From positions 83,264 through 143,283 of the forward strand of contig JAVHYF010000007.1 in NCBI GenBank assembly GCA_031119205.1: 60,020 nt of DNA, written 5' to 3'. Positions within the stretch are counted from its first letter, which is position 1, and each line of letters opens with the position of its first letter. This stretch comes from Moraxellaceae bacterium (GTDB lineage: Bacteria; Pseudomonadota; Gammaproteobacteria; Burkholderiales; Rhodocyclaceae). The position numbers were made by a program, and so were the translations under genes. A model generated the notes under the pieces. The model was not told the origin of the DNA. It searched no databases and was given only the letters and a program-made list of their open reading frames with translations. Shown one piece after another: positions 49,084-60,020 of the stretch.

Positions 49084-49116
49084 AAGGCAGGACAACCCAT
49101 CCGGTTGTCCTGCCTT
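49084..49116 (+). terminator. Strong intrinsic terminator after tRNA-Thr
   Basis: AAGGCAGGACAACC and GGTTGTCCTGCCTT form a perfect 14-bp stem with a 5-nt loop, followed by TCGTTTTT. Confidence 0.93.
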
Positions 49117-49300
49117 TCGTTTTTCTGCCCGCCGGTTCTTGCTGGCCAGCCGCGGCCGGAAGATTTGTGCGCCGCCGCGCGAAACGCTAAAATCGCCACG
49201 AATGCGGGTTTTCCTGTATTCCGCTACGGAAAGTGGCTGTCCCGAGCGTTCTTTGCCGGTCGTCAAAGTGCGCTAGGGACAACTACTTCAGTGTGTCCCC

Positions 49301-49516
49301 ATGATTTTCGGACTGACCGTGGCCGAGTTTGAGAGCCTGTCCCTCAGGTTCCTGCTCAGTGGCCTCATCGCCTACATGCTGTTCATCATCTGGAACCTGG
49401 CGCGGGATTCGCGCGCCGGTCGTTTCGGAACAGTCATGCTGTTCTTCGTGCTCGGCCTGGGCATGTTCGGTTTCTCCGCCAAAACGGTGATTGCCAAGGT
49501 GCTCGGCCTGGAGTGA
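49301..49516 (+). CDS. DUF2788 small membrane protein
   Basis: 71 residues with two hydrophobic segments (about 16-32 and 44-62) separated by a charged turn (LARDSRAGRFG). The pattern and length fit DUF2788, a small proteobacterial inner-membrane family of unknown function. The ribosome binding site is weak. It lies 56 bp before ppnP, on the same strand. Confidence 0.78.
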   Translation: MIFGLTVAEFESLSLRFLLSGLIAYMLFIIWNLARDSRAGRFGTVMLFFVLGLGMFGFSAKTVIAKVLGLE

Positions 49517-49572
49517 GGCAGGGGCGGGGCTCGGTATAATCGCCGCCTTTCCCATCCCAACGAGAGCCTGCA

Positions 49573-49887
49573 ATGAGCCAGTTCGACAGCGTTTCCGTCG
49601 TCAAGAAAGCCAACGTCTACTTCGACGGCAAGTGCGTCAGCCACACCGTCATTCTGTCGGACGGTACGCGCAAGTCGGTCGGCGTGATCCTGCCCGCGAC
49701 CCTGACCTTCAACACCGGCGCTCCGGAAATCATGGAAGGCGTGGGTGGCAGCTGCCGCGTACGCCTGAAGGGCGAGACCGAGTGGAAGACCTACGGCGCG
49801 GGCCAGAGCTTCAATGTGCCGGGTGACTCCAGTTTCGACATCGAAGTCGTCGGCGAGGCCTACCACTACGTCTGCCACTTCGGCTAA
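49573..49887 (+). CDS. ppnP: Pyrimidine/purine nucleoside phosphorylase
   Basis: A 104-residue cupin-like protein of the former DUF1255/YaiE family, which cleaves nucleosides with phosphate. Conserved features include [25 protein letters not shown] and the C-terminal [18 protein letters not shown] at 49535-49540 precedes the start. The stop codon borders a long palindromic element. Confidence 0.9.
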   Translation: MSQFDSVSVVKKANVYFDGKCVSHTVILSDGTRKSVGVILPATLTFNTGAPEIMEGVGGSCRVRLKGETEWKTYGAGQSFNVPGDSSFDIEVVGEAYHYVCHFG

Positions 49888-50009
49888 AAATACGCCGGGA
49901 CGCTACTGCGCGGCCGGCTGGCTGCGTTGGCGTGCTCGACGTACATGACGTACGTCTGTGCGCGCCGCCTTGCCAGACATCCGCTCGCTACGCGCCCCGG
50001 CGCATTTTC
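49886..50009. repeat. MITE-like imperfect palindrome between ppnP and yajQ
   Basis: The two ends (AAAAATACGCCGGG and CCCCGGCGCATTTT) are near-perfect inverted copies, and the arms continue to pair imperfectly inward to the centre GACGTAC-ATGAC-GTACGTC. The whole 124-bp element fills the gap between the ppnP stop and the yajQ ribosome binding site. As far as I remember, elements of this look (CTGCGTTG...GACGTAC...) are scattered in beta- and gammaproteobacterial genomes. No second full copy is seen in this window. Confidence 0.75.
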
Positions 50010-50025
50010 CTTAGGAGAGAACCCC

Positions 50026-50517
50026 ATGCCTTCGTTTGACGTCACGAACGAGCTGAACTGGCCCGAGGTGCACAACGCAGTCGACCAGGGCAACAAGGAG
50101 ATCACCAACCGTTTCGACTTCAAGGGGTCGGATGCACGGGTGGAGATGAGCGAGAAGGACAAGACGATCACCCTGTTCGCTGACGACGACTTCAAGCTGG
50201 ACCAGGTGTGGGATATCACCACCACCAAGTTCGCCAAACGCAACGTCGATATCCGCTGCATGGAGCGCAAGGACAGCGAGAAGATCAGCGGCAATAAAGT
50301 AAAGCAGCCGATTGTCGTTAAGGTGGGTATCGACACCGAGTTGGCGAAGAAGATCGTCCGCCTGGTGAAGGACAGCAAACTGAAGGTCCAGGCCAGCATC
50401 CAGGGCGATACGGTGCGCATCACCGGCGCCAAGCGGGATGTGCTGCAGGAAACCATCGCGATGCTGAAGAAGGCGATCACGGATTTCCCGCTGCAGTTCG
50501 GGAATTTCCGCGAGTAG
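50026..50517 (+). CDS. yajQ: YajQ family nucleotide-binding protein
   Basis: 163 residues, two ferredoxin-like domains. The N-terminus [20 protein letters not shown] and the FDFKGSDA motif are family hallmarks. Members bind nucleotides, and a Xanthomonas relative binds c-di-GMP. TAGGAG lies seven nt before the ATG. Confidence 0.93.
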   Translation: MPSFDVTNELNWPEVHNAVDQGNKEITNRFDFKGSDARVEMSEKDKTITLFADDDFKLDQVWDITTTKFAKRNVDIRCMERKDSEKISGNKVKQPIVVKVGIDTELAKKIVRLVKDSKLKVQASIQGDTVRITGAKRDVLQETIAMLKKAITDFPLQFGNFRE

Positions 50518-50557
50518 GAACAGTCAGTAGAGAAACAACCTGCAGGACAGCCACACC

Positions 50558-50746
50558 ATGGAAATCAGCGCAGCCTCCATTTCAGCGAACGCCCAGCAGC
50601 AAGTGCAGGGGCAGGTCCAGGTGACCATGCTGCGCAAGCAGATGGACATGCAGGAAGCGCAGATGGCGCAGTTGCTGCAGGCCATCCCGGAGCCGCCGAA
50701 GGCTGCACCGGGTCAGCCGGGCGCCATCGTCAATACCTTTGCCTGA
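50558..50746 (+). CDS. YjfB-like putative motility protein
   Basis: 62 residues fitting the small YjfB family: an N-terminal AAS/A-rich segment, a helix with VTMLRKQMDMQEAQMAQLLQAI and a short Pro-rich tail. Function unknown; relatives occur in motile bacteria. AGGA lies 10 nt before the ATG. It is 40 bp after yajQ and may be co-transcribed. Confidence 0.7.
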   Translation: MEISAASISANAQQQVQGQVQVTMLRKQMDMQEAQMAQLLQAIPEPPKAAPGQPGAIVNTFA

Positions 50747-50809
50747 GACATCCACCGGCTGATCTCTCGCCGGGCTCTCGCTCTCTGGGTTGGCACTCGA
50801 CGACCCGGT

Positions 50810-51760
50810 TCAACTCTCGAAGAAGTTCAGCAGCCTTTGCGGCAGCCAGTCGAGCCTGCCCGGAAAGCTGCCGGTCACGAAGCCGACATGACCGCCATGC
50901 TCCGGCTGCTCCAGCAACACCGATCCTGAAACCTCGCGTTCCCCCGGCAGGCACTCCACCGGGAGGAACGGATCGTTGCGCGCGTTCAGCACTAGCGTCG
51001 GCAGCGCGATGTAAGGCAGCCAGGGCTTGCTGGAGGCCCGCTTCCAGTAGTCCGCGACATCCGAAAATCCATGCAGCGGTGCGGTGTAGGCGTCGTCGAA
51101 TTCCTGCAGCGTGCGTGACCTGAGCGCACGCTCTACGTCGAATATCCCCGGAAATTCCTTCGCCTTGTAGCGTGCCGTGCGCAGCATGCTGCGCAGGAAG
51201 TGCCGGGTATAGACCTTGTTGAACCCCAATGCCAGATGATGGCCGGCGGCGGTCAGATCGATTGGCGCTGACACGGCAGCGGCCTTGCCGATGAGTTCTG
51301 CCGCCTTGTGGCGTCGCGTGCCCAGCCAGCACAGCAGCGCGTTGCCGCCCAGTGACACGCCGACGGCGTAGCGCGGCACTTCCGGATAGCGCCGGATCAG
51401 GCGGCGCAGCACCCAGTCGATCTCGTCGGCATCACCGGAGTGGTAGGCGCGCGGCAGCTTGTTCGGCTCACCGGAGCAGCCCCGGAAGTGCACCACCGCG
51501 CCGTTCCAGCCCTTGACGGCCAGCAGGCGCATCAGTGCACGGGCGTAGTGGCTGCTGCTCGAACCTTCCAGTCCGTGGAACAGCACCACGAGCGGCGTGC
51601 TCTCGCGTCGCGGCAGGAAGTCTACGTCGATAAAGTCGCCATCCGGCGTGTCCCAGCGGCGCCGTTTCATGAGCGGCATGTCGCCCTTGATGGCCAGCGG
51701 CCAGATGGTCTGGAAGTGCGGGCCGTTCAGCCAGGCAGGCGCCTGATAACTCGGGAACAT
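50810..51760 (-). CDS. YheT-type alpha/beta hydrolase
   Basis: 316 residues. It has the HFRGCSGE oxyanion region, the nucleophile elbow GVSLGGN, the acid in NARNDPFLP and the histidine in PEHGGHVGFV. The GPHFQTIWP opening is typical of the YheT/ABHD1-3 family, whose substrate is not settled. It is 11 bp after the NTF2-like gene in a leftward run with waaF. Confidence 0.88.
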   Translation of the reverse strand: MFPSYQAPAWLNGPHFQTIWPLAIKGDMPLMKRRRWDTPDGDFIDVDFLPRRESTPLVVLFHGLEGSSSSHYARALMRLLAVKGWNGAVVHFRGCSGEPNKLPRAYHSGDADEIDWVLRRLIRRYPEVPRYAVGVSLGGNALLCWLGTRRHKAAELIGKAAAVSAPIDLTAAGHHLALGFNKVYTRHFLRSMLRTARYKAKEFPGIFDVERALRSRTLQEFDDAYTAPLHGFSDVADYWKRASSKPWLPYIALPTLVLNARNDPFLPVECLPGEREVSGSVLLEQPEHGGHVGFVTGSFPGRLDWLPQRLLNFFES

Positions 51761-51771
51761 GGCACCAGCAC

Positions 51772-52203
51772 TCAGTGAACGACGCGCGGCGCGTCCTGCA
51801 TCATCAGCCCATCGGTGTCAGGCGCCGGCGAAGTGTGGTGCAGGATCATCTGCCAGCCCTGTGAGCCGCGCAGATAAACGTTGGTAGCGATCATCGGCGG
51901 TGACATCTGCTCGTCGCCCTCCACCGTGACGTGCTCCAGCACGCTATGCACCGACATCAGCATGGCCTGGTTGCGGATCGGCTGGCTGGTGCGGATGCGC
52001 AGCTTCACGCCACTGGCGAACAACTGGCGCCAGGCTTCGCGGATCGCCGACAGGCCATTGAACCGCGCACCGCCCGGGTGGATGCAGACCACTTCCTCGT
52101 CCTCGGCCCACACCGCCATCAGGGCATCGATATCCATGCGGGCGAATGCCTCGTAGAAGGCGCGCTCGGCATCGTCGGGCGTGGCGAAGATCGGTCGTGT
52201 CAT
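51772..52203 (-). CDS. NTF2/SnoaL-like protein
   Basis: 143 residues with the cone-shaped NTF2-like fold: DAERAFYEAFARMDIDAL, WAEDEEVVCIHPGG, a conserved region around NGLSAIREAWRQLF, and a C-terminal strand WQMILHHTSP. Function unknown. The start overlaps the waaF stop as ATGA (52200-52203), which excludes the longer upstream frame. Confidence 0.85.
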   Translation of the reverse strand: MTRPIFATPDDAERAFYEAFARMDIDALMAVWAEDEEVVCIHPGGARFNGLSAIREAWRQLFASGVKLRIRTSQPIRNQAMLMSVHSVLEHVTVEGDEQMSPPMIATNVYLRGSQGWQMILHHTSPAPDTDGLMMQDAPRVVH

Positions 52204-53225
52204 GCGGCGTGCGCCTGCTTGTCGACGAGGCGCTGGAACACCTGGTCCGGCGTGATGTGGTGCAGACAGTCCAGATGCCCCAGCGGGCATTCCCGCTTGA
52301 AGCAGGGGCTGCAGGCGAGTTTCAGCCAGATCACCTCCGCCTTGTAGGACAGCGGAGGCGTGTAGTTCGGGCTGGAAGATCCGAACAGCGCGACAGTGGG
52401 ACGGTCCAGCGCGGCGGACACATGCATGAGCCCGGAGTCGTTGGTCACCACGTGTCGCGCCATCGAGATGATGCTGATGGCCTGGCCGAGATTGGTCGAA
52501 CCACAGAGATTGCGCAGGCTCTTGCTGTCACCGCCAGCGAGCCGGACGATCTCTGCGGCGACCGGCGCGTCCTTGCGCGAGCCGAGTATCCACACCGGGA
52601 TGTCACGCTCCAGCAGCTTGCGCGCGAGCGAAGCGAAGTGCTGCTCCGGCCAGCGCTTGGCCGGGCCGTACTCGGCGCCCGGGCAGAACACCACCGGCGC
52701 CGGCTCCACGTCCAGGCCCAGAACGGCCAGCGCGCTGAGCGCATCCTTCTGCTCCAGCTTCAGCTTCGGATAGGGCAGGGGGCGCTCCAAATCCTGGCCC
52801 GGCTGCTCGGCGAGCTGGGCGTAACGCTCGACCTGCAGCGGCAACTGCTCTTCGTTCAGGACGTGCCGTTCGTTGATCAGGCCATAGCGTGCTTCGCCCA
52901 CGAATCCGACGCGGCGCGGAATGCCGGCGAACCAGGGCACGAGGGCTGACTTCAGGGAGTTCGGCAGCACGTAGGCGGCGGCATAGCCGTTCTTCGCCAG
53001 CTTGCGGCCCAGCTTCCAGCGCTCCCGCAGTTTCAACTGGCCGTGGTTGAACGGGTTCTCGATGACGCGGGAGATTTCCGGCATCGCCTGCAGGGCCGGG
53101 GCGACCCAGCCGGGCGCCAGCACTTCGATGATGCTGTCGGGATGACGTTGCTTGAGCCGCAGGAAGAGCGGCTGCGCGGCGACGGTGTCGCCAATCCAGG
53201 AGGGCGCGATGACGAGGATCTTCAT
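52200..53225 (-). CDS. waaF: ADP-heptose:LPS heptosyltransferase II
   Basis: It adds the second heptose to the inner core of lipopolysaccharide (GT9). 341 residues from MKILVIAPSWIGD, the standard family opening; the 40 extra upstream codons are rejected. Conserved regions are FCPGAEYGPAKRWP and the C-terminal VVTNDSGLMHVSAAL with CSPCFKRECPLGH. It follows the zinc-finger gene. Confidence 0.93.
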   Translation of the reverse strand: MKILVIAPSWIGDTVAAQPLFLRLKQRHPDSIIEVLAPGWVAPALQAMPEISRVIENPFNHGQLKLRERWKLGRKLAKNGYAAAYVLPNSLKSALVPWFAGIPRRVGFVGEARYGLINERHVLNEEQLPLQVERYAQLAEQPGQDLERPLPYPKLKLEQKDALSALAVLGLDVEPAPVVFCPGAEYGPAKRWPEQHFASLARKLLERDIPVWILGSRKDAPVAAEIVRLAGGDSKSLRNLCGSTNLGQAISIISMARHVVTNDSGLMHVSAALDRPTVALFGSSSPNYTPPLSYKAEVIWLKLACSPCFKRECPLGHLDCLHHITPDQVFQRLVDKQAHAA

Positions 53226-53268
53226 GGCTTGTTCTGTCTCGTTGAGCGCGCGGATTGAAGCATGTGAG

Positions 53269-53290
53269 AAGGGGGCCCTGAAGCCCCCTT
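53269..53290 (-). terminator. Hairpin after the zinc-finger gene
   Basis: AAGGGGGC and GCCCCCTT form an 8-bp stem with a 6-nt loop; TTCTC follows on the minus strand. It separates ilvE/zinc-finger transcription from waaF, probably only partly. Confidence 0.6.
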
Positions 53291-53295
53291 GCTGA

Positions 53296-53496
53296 TCAGT
53301 GGTGACCCTTGGGTGCCTCACCGGTGAGCTTATATTTGGCGCCACAGTAAGGGCAAGCCGCCTCGCCGGTCTTCACCACGTCCAGGAACACGCGCGGATG
53401 GCGCGCCCACAGCGGGGCGTCCGGCATCGGGCAGTGCAGCGGCAGGTCCTTGGCGGCGACTTCGATCACCGTTGCCTTGTCATGATTCTCGGGCAT
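53296..53496 (-). CDS. CHCC-type zinc-finger protein
   Basis: 66 residues. The ligands fit the zf-CHCC family: LHCPMPDAPLWARHP provides Cys and His, and ACPYCGAKY the other two Cys. Related to the complex I accessory subunit NDUFS6, but bacterial members are uncharacterised. It lies 13 bp after ilvE. Confidence 0.88.
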   Translation of the reverse strand: MPENHDKATVIEVAAKDLPLHCPMPDAPLWARHPRVFLDVVKTGEAACPYCGAKYKLTGEAPKGHH

Positions 53497-53509
53497 CGCT
53501 GCGCCTCCC

Positions 53510-54430
53510 TCAGACGTAGTGCAGCCAGTTGTCGTACTCGGGCAGCTTGCCGTTGACCAGGTCGAAGTAGCGGGCCTGCACCTTGGTGGTGATCGGGCCG
53601 CGCTTGCCTTCGCCGATCTGGCGGTTGTCCAGCTCGCGGATCGGCGTGACTTCGGCGGCGGTACCGGTGAAGAAGGCTTCGTCGGCGATGTAGATGTCGT
53701 CGCGGGTCAGGCGGCGGGTGCGCACTTCGATACCGAGGTCGCGCGCCAGCTTGTGCACGGTGTCGCGGGTGATGCCGGTCAGCGCCGAGGCGATTTCCGG
53801 TTCGTAGATCACGCCGTCACGGATGATGAACAGGTTCTCACCAGCACCTTCGGCCACGAAGCCGTCGGTGTCCAGCAGCAGCGCTTCGTCGTAGCCGTCC
53901 TGGGTGGCTTCCAGGTTGGCCAGGATGGAGTTGGCGTAGGTGGTGGCCACCTTGGCGCGCGGCATCGTCACGTTGACGTGGTGGCGGGCGAAGGACGCGG
54001 TCTTCACGCGGATACCGTTCTCCAGGCCGTCGGCACCCAGGTAGGCGCCCCAGGGCCAGGCAGCGATGGCGACGTGCACAGCAGCACCGCGCGGCGACAC
54101 GCCCATCTTCTCGGAACCGTAGAAGGCGATCGGGCGCAGGTAGCAGGACTCCAGCTTGTTGGCGCGCACCACTTCCTTCTGGGCCTCGTTCAGCACTTCC
54201 TTCGTGAACGGCATCTTCATCATGTAGATGTGTGCCGAGTTGAAGAGGCGGTCGGTGTGTTCCTTCAGACGGAAGATCGCGCTGCCGCGGGCAGTCTTGT
54301 AGGCACGCACGCCTTCGAAGACGGACAGACCGTAGTGCAGGGAATGGGTCAATACGTGGATGTTGGCCTCGCGCCAGGGCACAAGCTTGCCGTCCATCCA
54401 GATGAATCCATCGCGGTCCGCCATCGACAT
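53510..54430 (-). CDS. ilvE: Branched-chain amino acid aminotransferase
   Basis: A PLP enzyme that makes valine, leucine and isoleucine from their keto acids. 306 residues; the PLP lysine is K160 in MPRAKVATTYANS, with the class IV signature in DGFVAEGAGENLF and GITRDTV. GGAG lies eight nt before ATG 54430. Confidence 0.95.
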   Translation of the reverse strand: MSMADRDGFIWMDGKLVPWREANIHVLTHSLHYGLSVFEGVRAYKTARGSAIFRLKEHTDRLFNSAHIYMMKMPFTKEVLNEAQKEVVRANKLESCYLRPIAFYGSEKMGVSPRGAAVHVAIAAWPWGAYLGADGLENGIRVKTASFARHHVNVTMPRAKVATTYANSILANLEATQDGYDEALLLDTDGFVAEGAGENLFIIRDGVIYEPEIASALTGITRDTVHKLARDLGIEVRTRRLTRDDIYIADEAFFTGTAAEVTPIRELDNRQIGEGKRGPITTKVQARYFDLVNGKLPEYDNWLHYV

Positions 54431-54582
54431 GAGAAAAACTCCGTTACCAGTGGGTGAGTATGGAAATGCCGGCGAGTGCCGGCCAAAGAAGCGGAATTTT
54501 AGCGCATCAAGGCCGCTTCTGACCGGTTTTGCAGGCCCGGCAAGGCGGGCAGGCTACAATTGCTGCTTTGCGAGGAAGCCTG

Positions 54583-55029
54583 ATGATCTGGAAACCCGAT
54601 GTGACGGTGGCCGCGGTCGTGGAGCGCGAAGGGCGCTTCCTGATGGTGGAGGAGCATACCGAGGACGGTCTGCGCCTGAACCAGCCGGCAGGTCACCTGG
54701 AGCAGGGGGAATCGCTGATCGAGGCTTGCGCGCGCGAGACGCTGGAGGAAACCGCCCATGGTTTCGCCCCGCAACAACTGGTCGGCATCTACCAGTGGCC
54801 ACGGCCGAAGGGCGATGTGACTTACCTGCGCTTTGCCTTTGCGGGTGAGCTGGGCGCTTTCGACAGTGTCCGCGTACTGGACCGCGGCATCGTCCGCACC
54901 GTATGGCTCAGCCTGCAAGAACTTGAAGACTCGGCCGACCGTCACCGCAGCCCGCTGGTGCTGCAATGCGTGCGCGACTTCGTCGCCGGCCACCGTTATC
55001 CGATGGAACTGATTCGTCACTATGGTTGA
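54583..55029 (+). CDS. nudJ: Nudix hydrolase (NudJ type)
   Basis: 148 residues with a Nudix box at 37-59 ([19 protein letters not shown]). Its position directly before mnmA is the same as nudJ in E. coli, where the product hydrolyses thiamin pyrimidine and nucleotide pyrophosphates. AGGAA precedes the ATG. The last codons overlap the first mnmA start by 8 nt. Confidence 0.88.
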   Translation: MIWKPDVTVAAVVEREGRFLMVEEHTEDGLRLNQPAGHLEQGESLIEACARETLEETAHGFAPQQLVGIYQWPRPKGDVTYLRFAFAGELGAFDSVRVLDRGIVRTVWLSLQELEDSADRHRSPLVLQCVRDFVAGHRYPMELIRHYG

Positions 55030-56173
55030 TGTAAAGCTGCCCCTAGGCCTGAGCACCGGTTTGCCGGATGGGCAGGGCATGAAGGTCGTCGTCGGCATGT
55101 CCGGCGGTGTGGACTCGTCGGTTGCGGCCTTGCTGCTGAAGCAGGCCGGCTACGACGTAACGGCCCTGTTCATGAAGAACTGGGAGGACGACGATGACGA
55201 CGAGTACTGCTCCACGCGGCAGGATCTAGTGGACGTCGCCTCGGTATGCGATGTGCTGGGCCTAGACCTGGAGGTCGTGAATTTCAGCAAGGAGTACAAG
55301 GACCGCGTCTTTGCCGACTTCCTGCACGAGTACGAAGCGGGCCGCACGCCCAACCCGGACATCCTGTGTAACAGCGAGATCAAGTTCAAGGCCTTCCTGG
55401 ACCACGCTTTGCAGCTCGGCGCCGACAAGATCGCCACCGGCCACTATGCCGGCGTGCGTGAATGGAGCAGCGACGGCCGCACGGAATTCCAGCTCCTGAA
55501 AGCCGAGGACGGCACCAAGGACCAGAGCTACTTCCTGTACCGCCTGAACCAGGCCCAGCTGTCGAAGACGCTGTTCCCGCTGGCCAACGTGTACAAGCGC
55601 GACGTGCGCGGCATCGCCGAAGCAGCCGGCCTGCATGTGCACGACAAGAAGGACTCCACCGGCATCTGCTTCATCGGCGAGCGCCCGTTCCGCGAATTCC
55701 TGATGCGCTACCTGCCGACCAGGCCGGGCGAGATCCGCAGCCTGGATGACGACCGCCTGCTCGGCGAGCACCAGGGGCTGATGTATCACACCATCGGCCA
55801 GCGCAAGGGCCTGCACATCGGCGGCATCAAGGGCAATGACCACGCAGGCGAACATGACGCCTGGTACGTCGCCGCCAAGGACATGAAGCGCAATGTGCTG
55901 TTCGCCGTGCAGGGACATGAGCACCCGGCGCTGCAGCGCGAGCGTCTACAGGCCATCGAGCTGAACTGGATAGGCGGGCGTGCGCCGCGTACCAACTGGG
56001 TGTACACCGCGAAACCGCGCTACCGCACGCCCGACTCTCCCTGCGAAATCGATGCGCTGGGCGAGCAGGACTGCGAGATCGCTTTCGCCGCGCCGCAGTG
56101 GGCACTGACGCCGGGACAGTCGGTGGTGGTGTATGAAAGCCGCGTCTGCCTGGGCGGCGGGATCATCGCCTGA
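55022..56173 (+). CDS. mnmA: tRNA 2-thiouridylase
   Basis: It installs sulphur at U34 of tRNA for Lys, Glu and Gln. The ATP-binding P-loop is [11 protein letters not shown]; the catalytic cysteines lie in [12 protein letters not shown] and [12 protein letters not shown]. If the ATG at 55022 is used, the protein has 383 residues and overlaps nudJ; the ATG at 55079 ([10 protein letters not shown]) gives a more typical N-terminus. Confidence 0.95.
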   Translation: MVDVKLPLGLSTGLPDGQGMKVVVGMSGGVDSSVAALLLKQAGYDVTALFMKNWEDDDDDEYCSTRQDLVDVASVCDVLGLDLEVVNFSKEYKDRVFADFLHEYEAGRTPNPDILCNSEIKFKAFLDHALQLGADKIATGHYAGVREWSSDGRTEFQLLKAEDGTKDQSYFLYRLNQAQLSKTLFPLANVYKRDVRGIAEAAGLHVHDKKDSTGICFIGERPFREFLMRYLPTRPGEIRSLDDDRLLGEHQGLMYHTIGQRKGLHIGGIKGNDHAGEHDAWYVAAKDMKRNVLFAVQGHEHPALQRERLQAIELNWIGGRAPRTNWVYTAKPRYRTPDSPCEIDALGEQDCEIAFAAPQWALTPGQSVVVYESRVCLGGGIIA

Positions 56174-56191
56174 GAGCCGCAGCCGGAAAGA

Positions 56192-56220
56192 AAAAAGGCC
56201 CGATCTGATCGGGCCTTTTT
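56192..56220. terminator. Bidirectional terminator between mnmA and prmB
   Basis: AAAAAGGCCCGAT and ATCGGGCCTTTTT form a 13-bp stem with a 3-nt loop, with A and T tracts on both sides, serving the convergent mnmA (+) and prmB (-). Confidence 0.95.
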
Positions 56221-56236
56221 GTTTGACGCGCCGGGG

Positions 56237-58383
<2,147 letters not shown>

Positions 58384-58414
58384 TCAGGTAGAAACCCGAA
58401 GCCCCAGCTCTCGC

Positions 58415-59590
58415 TCAGCTTTGGGTCTCTTCCATGTGCAGGGTGAAAGAGGAGAAGGAGGTGCCGTCTTCCTCGGCCGGTTCGAAGTCGACCAGCGGGC
58501 TGGCTTCCACCTTGGCGGCACCGCCCGCATCGCTCGGGGCGTTGTTGACCAGCCAGGAGAAGTTGGTCGGCGAATCGGAATGCGCCAGCGCTTCGTCCAG
58601 GGTGATTTCCTGGTCCTTGTACAGACGGAACAGGTCCTGCTCGAAGGTCTGCGAGCCGGGCGCCAGGGATTGCTCCATGGCTTCCTTGATCGCGCCGAAC
58701 TCGCCTTTCTCGACCAGCTCGGCAATGTGTCGGGTGTTCATCAGCACTTCGGCAGCCGGAATACGACTGCCATCCGGCTTCTTCACCAGGCGTTGCGAGA
58801 TGACGGCCTTCAGTGCGACCGACAGGTCGAGGTAGAGCAGGGTGCGGTTTTCCAGCGGGAAGAAGCTGGCAACGCGGTTGAGCGCGTGGTACGCGTTGTT
58901 GGCGTGCATCGTCGCCACCACGAGGTGGCCGGACTGCGCATACGAAATGGCCGCCTTCATGGTTTCCAGATCGCGGATTTCGCCGATCAGGATGCAGTCC
59001 GGCGCTTGGCGCATGGCGTTGCGTAGCGCTTCGTGCCAGCTCGCGGTGTCGAAGCCGACTTCACGCTGGTTCACCACCGAGCGCTTGTGGCGGAACAGGT
59101 ATTCGATGGGGTCTTCAACCGTCAGGATGTGGCCGCTGCGGTTGATGTTGCGGTAGTCCAGCATCGACGCGATGGTGGTGGACTTGCCGGAGCCGGTGGC
59201 GCCGACGATCAGCACCAGGCCGCGCTTTTCCATGATGACTTCGGACAGCACGTCCGGCAGCTTCAGCGACTCCAGCGCCGGGATCTCGCTCTGGATGTAG
59301 CGCACCACGATGCCGACGCTGCTGCGTTGCCAGAAGAAATTGACGCGGAAGTTGCCGAGGTCACGGCGGCCGAAGGACAGGTTCATCTCTCGGTCGCGCT
59401 CGAAGCGGGCCACCTGTTCCGGCGTCATCATCTCGTAGGCCATCCGCTGGATGACCGCCGGCTCCATGATCTGCTGGTTGATCGGCACGACGTTGCCGTT
59501 GATCTTGATGTGGATGGGCGCACCGGCCGACACGAAGATGTCGGATGCCTGGCGCTCGGCCATCAGCGAGAACAGCTTGTCGAAGATCAT
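58415..59590 (-). CDS. pilU: Type IV pilus retraction ATPase PilU
   Basis: A hexameric AAA-like motor for twitching motility. 391 residues from MIFDKLFSLM, with GGGAG five nt before the ATG; the frame opens 12 codons earlier. Walker A is GATGSGKST, the Asp box EDPIEYL, Walker B GEIRDLETM and the His box MHANN. The acidic C-terminal extension (about 350-391) is typical of PilU rather than PilT. No pilT is next to it; it stands between dapD and dapE. Confidence 0.9.
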   Translation of the reverse strand: MIFDKLFSLMAERQASDIFVSAGAPIHIKINGNVVPINQQIMEPAVIQRMAYEMMTPEQVARFERDREMNLSFGRRDLGNFRVNFFWQRSSVGIVVRYIQSEIPALESLKLPDVLSEVIMEKRGLVLIVGATGSGKSTTIASMLDYRNINRSGHILTVEDPIEYLFRHKRSVVNQREVGFDTASWHEALRNAMRQAPDCILIGEIRDLETMKAAISYAQSGHLVVATMHANNAYHALNRVASFFPLENRTLLYLDLSVALKAVISQRLVKKPDGSRIPAAEVLMNTRHIAELVEKGEFGAIKEAMEQSLAPGSQTFEQDLFRLYKDQEITLDEALAHSDSPTNFSWLVNNAPSDAGGAAKVEASPLVDFEPAEEDGTSFSSFTLHMEETQS

Positions 59591-59678
59591 GGTGACTCCC
59601 GGAGAACGCACGCGGTGCCCCCGCACCGCGTGTTACCGCAACCGATCACATCGGATCGACCGCGGATGAATCGTCGAA

Positions 59679-60020
59679 TCAGTCGCGCAGCAGCTCGTTG
59701 ATCGAGGTCTTGGCGCGGGTCTGCGCGTCGACCTTCTTCACGATGACTGCACAGTACAGCGAGTACTTGCCGTCGGCAGAGGGCAGATTACCGGAAACCA
59801 CCACCGAGCCGGCCGGGATGCGACCGTAGGTGACCTCGCCGGTGGCGCGGTCGTAGATCTTGGTGCTCTTGCCGATGTAGACGCCCATCGAGATGACGAC
59901 GTTGTCTTCCACGATGACGCCTTCCACCACCTCGGAACGCGCGCCGATGAAGCAGTTGTCGCCGATGATGGTCGGGTTGGCCTGCAGCGGTTCCAGCACG
60001 CCGCCGATGCCGACGCCGCC
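59679..60020 (-). CDS. dapD: Tetrahydrodipicolinate N-succinyltransferase, C-terminal part
   Basis: Only the last 113 or so residues are in the window; the 5' end lies beyond the right edge. The left-handed beta-helix repeats ([33 protein letters not shown]) and the C-terminal [14 protein letters not shown] identify DapD, which acts in the succinylase branch of lysine synthesis before DapE. Confidence 0.93.
   Translation of the reverse strand, partial: GGVGIGGVLEPLQANPTIIGDNCFIGARSEVVEGVIVEDNVVISMGVYIGKSTKIYDRATGEVTYGRIPAGSVVVSGNLPSADGKYSLYCAVIVKKVDAQTRAKTSINELLRD

Overview
The window is a GC-rich proteobacterial chromosome segment. The order dapD-pilU-dapE-prmB at the right end, the ilvE / CHCC zinc finger / waaF block, and an ANR/FNR-type site in front of pflB point to a betaproteobacterium, most likely of the Rhodocyclales type. 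This is inferred from gene order; no rRNA or marker search was possible. Nothing suggests a phage, an integrated plasmid, an insertion sequence or a CRISPR array.

Region by region. (1) 435-2852: a receiver-PAS-GGDEF-EAL protein. (2) 3.0-20.4 kb: a glycogen/trehalose island. glgP (+) faces a leftward operon, glgB-glgC-glgX-treZ-malQ::treY-glgA, followed by a small DUF3224 gene. malQ and treY are fused into one 1732-residue protein. From glgX to glgA every junction is an ATGA stop-start overlap. Between glgX and treZ lie four tiny reading frames, three of them built on a 14-bp tandem repeat, in which each start codon also carries the Shine-Dalgarno for the next. A (TTGGGG)n telomere-like tract ends the malQ::treY gene. 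(3) 20.7-26.6 kb: hybrid kinase, CheR, CheB and a receiver-kinase in one operon, without CheA, CheW or chemoreceptors. (4) 26.7-37.4 kb: a general-stress island. It has a PRC-barrel protein, a ChpT-like orphan phosphotransferase or dead kinase, a stressosome operon rsbR-rsbS-rsbT-rsbX with an RsbW-type ATPase fused to a hybrid kinase, a DUF2383 protein, a phospholipase-D-like protein with damaged catalytic motifs, a large catalase (katE) and a hemerythrin-domain protein. No sigma or anti-sigma factor gene lies next to the stressosome. (5) 37.5-41.0 kb: tRNA-Leu(UAA) and pflB-pflA. (6) 41.1-48.9 kb: mfd, a diguanylate cyclase, and a NarL-type two-component pair. (7) 49-60 kb: tRNA-Thr(UGU) and conserved housekeeping genes (DUF2788, ppnP, yajQ, yjfB-like, yheT-like, waaF, ilvE, nudJ, mnmA, prmB, dapE, pilU, partial dapD), with a MITE-like palindrome between ppnP and yajQ.

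How they may work together. The promoter regions of the hybrid-kinase operon (26582-26627) and of the stressosome operon (32689-32733) share an 18-bp palindrome, TGTAGGA-N4-TCTGACA, placed 21-22 bp upstream of a TACACT -10 element. That is where a class II activator would bind. Weaker relatives lie near the receiver-GGDEF-EAL gene, the hemerythrin gene and glgB. My inference is that one response regulator, possibly of the NarL family, ties stress sensing, c-di-GMP turnover and glycogen/trehalose storage together. The two best candidates for undescribed biology are this shared promoter architecture and the stop-start minicistron chain before treZ.
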